A stretch of 64,000 nucleotides of DNA from Pseudoalteromonas sp. MM1. GTDB lineage: Bacteria; Pseudomonadota; Gammaproteobacteria; Enterobacterales; Alteromonadaceae. Location of the stretch: positions 1,426,001 to 1,490,000 of the forward strand of contig NZ_AP027922.1 in NCBI RefSeq assembly GCF_030296835.1, in the 5' to 3' direction. Under the pieces are notes generated by a model, which was given only the letters and a program-made list of their open reading frames with translations, searched no databases and was not told where the DNA came from. The position numbers were made by a program, and so were the translations under genes. Numbering within the stretch: position 1 is the stretch's first letter; every line of letters starts with the position of its first letter. This document shows, one piece after another, positions 61,357 to 64,000 of the stretch.

Positions 61357-61941
61357 ATGTTAAGGATGACTACCAAAGTAAATATGACATCAACGTTTGT
61401 TGATATCACTAAGCAGTTAAAACGCTTTGTGTCGCGTATTGTACAGCCCGATGACGTAGAAGACATTGTGCAAGAAACCTTTATTAAAAGCTACGAAGCT
61501 GATTTAAAACAAGATATTCAGTTTAGGCGCAGCTACATGCTTAAAACAGCAAAACACTTAGCGCTTAATCATATAGCCAAGTGGGATAACAAGTTTAGTG
61601 ACTCGTTAGAGCACGATGCAGAATTACCCCCGCTGCTTAAATCCTCACAGCTTGAGGATGAATACACTTCAAAAGAGCGTTTTTTACTTTTTTGTAGAGC
61701 AACGGATCAACTAAATTCTTCTACCCGTAAATGTTTTATATTTAAAAAAGTTTACGGTATGAGCCAAAAAGAAATCGCCCAACACATGCAATTAAGCGAA
61801 AGCACAGTAGAAAAACACATTGCCAAAGGTTTATTACAAACCATGTTATACATGAAAGAACATGAACAAAATCATAATCAATCTTCGGCAAAAAATTCTG
61901 CCTGTAATCCGGCTCTATCCATTGAGAGGGCGGCAAAATGA
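61357..61941 (+). CDS. ECF sigma factor, FecI-like
   Basis: The 194-residue protein has the sigma-70 region 2 (VQPDDVEDIVQETFIKSY) and region 4 (KVYGMSQKEIAQHMQLSEST VEKHI with a short gap here only for reading). It has no region 1 or 3, as in extracytoplasmic function sigmas. It is followed by a FecR-like anti-sigma gene (4-base ATGA overlap) and a TonB receptor with an STN domain, the classic cell-surface signalling trio. I start at ATG 61357; later ATGs at 61366 and 61384 are possible. Confidence 0.9.
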   Translation: MLRMTTKVNMTSTFVDITKQLKRFVSRIVQPDDVEDIVQETFIKSYEADLKQDIQFRRSYMLKTAKHLALNHIAKWDNKFSDSLEHDAELPPLLKSSQLEDEYTSKERFLLFCRATDQLNSSTRKCFIFKKVYGMSQKEIAQHMQLSESTVEKHIAKGLLQTMLYMKEHEQNHNQSSAKNSACNPALSIERAAK

Positions 61942-63014
61942 GTAATGTTCATCAATTTACCTCAAAAGATTTAATTTTAGAAAAAGCCTGCCAGTGGATC
62001 AGCGCAATTGACAGAGGCTTAAGCGAAAATGAAAAAGAGCAATTTAAGCTGTGGATGATGCAAAGTACCGCCCATCAAGATGCCATATACGAACTTGCGC
62101 AACTGTGGGATGAATTGGCCGTACTGAACGAATTAAGCAGTTTGTTTCCACATAAAAATACTAAACCGCAGAAAAAACATTGGGCGTTTTCAAGTGCTAT
62201 TGCCGCAAGCTTATTTGCAGCATTAATGGTGTGTAGTTACTTATTAATTAACCTAGAAAACGGCTACAACGAAGAGCTGGCTAAAATAAATTACACCAAA
62301 ATTTATACTACCAAGGTGGGCGAGCAAGCCACGTATGTGCTACCAGACGGCACTATTGTGCAATTAAACACCAATAGCCTGTTAGAGGTAGCTTACAGTA
62401 AAGGTCGCCGACAGCTGTTGCTTAGCAAAGGTGAAGGGCGTTTTAATGTAGCAAAAGATCCATCGCGTCCATTTAGTGTAATGGCTGGCGATAAAAGCTT
62501 TACCGCCTTGGGCACTGTATTTAATGTGCAGCGTAATACTTCCTCTGATTTAGAGCTGGTAGTAACTGAAGGCAAAGTGATGATCACCGACCCAAGTGTT
62601 GCAGTCAGTGCTAACGATTTTAAAGACTACCAATTGGCTGACAATAACGCTAAAAAAATACGAAATATTAATGCTAATATTGTTATCTCAGGCGAAAAAG
62701 CAATTATAGAACAAAGTATTACCAAGCCTATTACGCAGCTTTCAGTGGATGACGTACAGCGTGATTTAGCATGGCAAAATGGCATGTTAATTTTTAATGG
62801 TGAGCATTTAAGTGATGCGTTAAATGAAGTGAGCCGCTACACCTCTACACGTTTTGAGCTTTCAAGTGCTGGGCTTGCCAACATAAAAGTGGCAGGTGTG
62901 TTTAAAGCAGGTGACGTTGAAGGGCTGCTTGAGAGTCTACAAACTAATTTTGCAATTGAGCATAAGCGTTTAGGTGAACATATTGTAAGCCTAACACAGC
63001 AAACTAAATCATAA
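61938..63014 (+). CDS. FecR-like anti-sigma factor
   Basis: The 358-residue membrane protein has a cytoplasmic N-terminal domain with the DUF4880 pattern ACQWISAIDRGLSENEKEQF, one TM helix near residues 78-97 (IAASLFAALMVCSYLLINL) and a periplasmic FecR domain (YVLPDGTIVQLNTNSLLEV, LLSKGEGRFNVAKDPSRPF, FTALGTVFNVQR), then a C-terminal STN-like segment. It relays occupancy of the outer-membrane receptor to the sigma factor encoded just before. The two genes overlap by 4 bases. Confidence 0.93.
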   Translation: MSNVHQFTSKDLILEKACQWISAIDRGLSENEKEQFKLWMMQSTAHQDAIYELAQLWDELAVLNELSSLFPHKNTKPQKKHWAFSSAIAASLFAALMVCSYLLINLENGYNEELAKINYTKIYTTKVGEQATYVLPDGTIVQLNTNSLLEVAYSKGRRQLLLSKGEGRFNVAKDPSRPFSVMAGDKSFTALGTVFNVQRNTSSDLELVVTEGKVMITDPSVAVSANDFKDYQLADNNAKKIRNINANIVISGEKAIIEQSITKPITQLSVDDVQRDLAWQNGMLIFNGEHLSDALNEVSRYTSTRFELSSAGLANIKVAGVFKAGDVEGLLESLQTNFAIEHKRLGEHIVSLTQQTKS

Positions 63015-63022
63015 GAAATGTT

Positions 63023-64000
63023 ATGCATATCAAACAAATGTTAGGTGAAGTTGCATCTTTAAATGTTATAGGTAAAAAAAACTTTAAAAAAAAGATAAAA
63101 AACTATAGAGGAATTTTGTTTGTCAGCTGTTTATATAAATTGCGCAGTAACCAAACGCACTTATTTAGTGGTTTAAGTTTACTTGCTCCGGCTATTTTTA
63201 GCATGAGTGTGCAAGGGGCAACACAGACCACTGGGCAAATGGTGCAATTTGATATTCAAGCGCAGCGAGCAGACAAAGCCTTAATAGAATTTGCTAAACA
63301 AACAGAGCAAACCGTGATGTTTTCTTATGAGTTGGCAAAAAATTACCAAGCAAATTCGGTTTATGGTTTTTATACCCAACTAGATGCACTGCAAGCATTA
63401 TTAACTGGGACCGAGCTCGATGCGGTTGTTGATCAAAATGGTTTACTGAGTATAAAACTCAAACAAATCAATAGGAAAGATAACAACATGATGAAGCTTT
63501 CAGGGGTTAGTGCAGCTGTATTACCAGCATTACTTGCAGCAAATTCACACGGTGTGAATGCAGCAGAGGATGTTGCACAAGAGAAAATAGAAAAAATTGC
63601 TATTGTAGGTAGCCGCGTAGCAGGGCGCTCAGTAGAAGACTTACCCGTACCCGTTGATATTTTAAGTGCTGAAGCACTTGAAAACACAGGCCAGACTGAA
63701 GTTGGCCGTATGTTGCAATCTATTGCGCCTTCATTTAACTTTTCAAGCTCGTCAATCAGTGATGGCACTGATGCCTTACGACCTGCAACACTGCGTGGCT
63801 TAGGGCCTGACCAAACATTGGTGCTAATTAATGGTAAGCGCCGCCATCAGGCAAGTATTATTCATATTAATACCTCAGTAGGGCGTGGTACCGCAGGTAC
63901 CGATATGAACGCTATTCCAGCCTCTGCTATTAAACGTATAGAAGTATTACGAGACGGTGCAGCAGCGCAATACGGCTCAGATGCAATTGCCGGTGTTATT
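63023..64000 (+). CDS. TonB-dependent receptor with N-terminal STN signalling domain, cut by window end
   Basis: Partial, 326 residues in the window. A signal-like helix (LFSGLSLLAPAIFSMSVQGA) ends near residue 66, then an STN domain (VQFDIQAQRADKALIEFAKQ to LLTGTELDAVVDQ) that contacts FecR. At residue 156 a second Met pair starts another signal-like stretch (KLSGVSAAVLPALLAANSHG) before the TonB box-like KIAIVGSRV and the plug (LRGLGPDQTLVLINGKRRH). The first start is uncertain: TTG 63116, with AGAGGAA just upstream, would give a more normal signal peptide. The internal ATG 63488 also has a good ribosome binding site. Confidence 0.85.
   Translation, partial: MHIKQMLGEVASLNVIGKKNFKKKIKNYRGILFVSCLYKLRSNQTHLFSGLSLLAPAIFSMSVQGATQTTGQMVQFDIQAQRADKALIEFAKQTEQTVMFSYELAKNYQANSVYGFYTQLDALQALLTGTELDAVVDQNGLLSIKLKQINRKDNNMMKLSGVSAAVLPALLAANSHGVNAAEDVAQEKIEKIAIVGSRVAGRSVEDLPVPVDILSAEALENTGQTEVGRMLQSIAPSFNFSSSSISDGTDALRPATLRGLGPDQTLVLINGKRRHQASIIHINTSVGRGTAGTDMNAIPASAIKRIEVLRDGAAAQYGSDAIAGVI
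63473..63490 (+). promoter_or_regulatory. Internal ribosome binding site and start inside the STN-receptor gene
   Basis: AGGAAAG at 63473-63479 lies 8 bases before ATG 63488, in frame with the receptor. It could start a second protein that lacks the STN domain but has its own signal peptide. Confidence 0.45.

Overview
The window looks like chromosomal DNA of a marine gammaproteobacterium of the Alteromonadales, most like Pseudoalteromonas. The evidence is moderately AT-rich coding sequence, many TonB-dependent receptors, a tol-pal / tRNA-Lys array / nadA block, a recC-recB-recD block and the order ccoNOQP-ccoHIS-fnr-uspE-ttcA. This placement is inferred from gene content and order; no search was run. 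No CRISPR array, prophage, integron or transposase was seen.

Layout. 1-3.7 kb: tolA, tolB, pal and cpoB (cell envelope). 3.8-5.0 kb: eight identical tandem tRNA-Lys(UUU) genes, then nadA and a tRNA-Ser(GGA). 6.6-17.4 kb: a tricarboxylate uptake island. On the minus strand it has a TctD/TctE-like response regulator and kinase followed by a periplasmic binding protein. On the plus strand it has an OprD/OpdH-like porin, a 60-residue peptide, a PrpF-family isomerase, TctC, a fused TctA-TctB permease and a two-domain Usp protein. Three plus-strand transcription units share a direct repeat (TGACAG-N5-TGACAG) exactly 11 bases before a -10-like hexamer. This suggests one regulator controls the porin, the isomerase and the transporter. 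17.5-23.7 kb: a hydrolase, a DUF2750 protein, an Old Yellow Enzyme, then a TonB receptor followed by a PhoD-like phosphatase with a Pho-box-like site upstream.

23.8-32.6 kb: recC, recB and recD, overlapping end to end. 33-35.2 kb: a secreted lipase-like protein followed by a membrane-anchored partner of unknown family. 35.2-45.3 kb (minus strand): ttcA, uspE, fnr, a SafE/TauE-like membrane protein, ccoS (only 55 residues), ccoI, ccoH and ccoPQON, which together make, assemble and regulate the cbb3 oxidase. 45.6-49.4 kb: a small lipoprotein, 23 perfect copies of a 7-bp repeat in a 790-base gap, and a large TonB receptor with strongly biased codons. 49.5-58.2 kb: an unrecognised two-TM protein, a small lipoprotein, csiV, mfd, aguB, aguA and a PilZ-like protein. 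58.3-61.2 kb: an exported HAD hydrolase and a peroxiredoxin-like protein divergent from a LysR regulator, then a DUF2937 protein. 61.4-64 kb: an ECF sigma factor, a FecR anti-sigma factor and the start of an STN-containing TonB receptor that runs off the window.

The most interesting items are the tricarboxylate island with its shared operator, fused permease and sensor-linked binding protein; the TonB receptor at the right edge, which has a second start, ribosome binding site and signal peptide inside it; the tRNA-Lys array; and the heptamer repeat.
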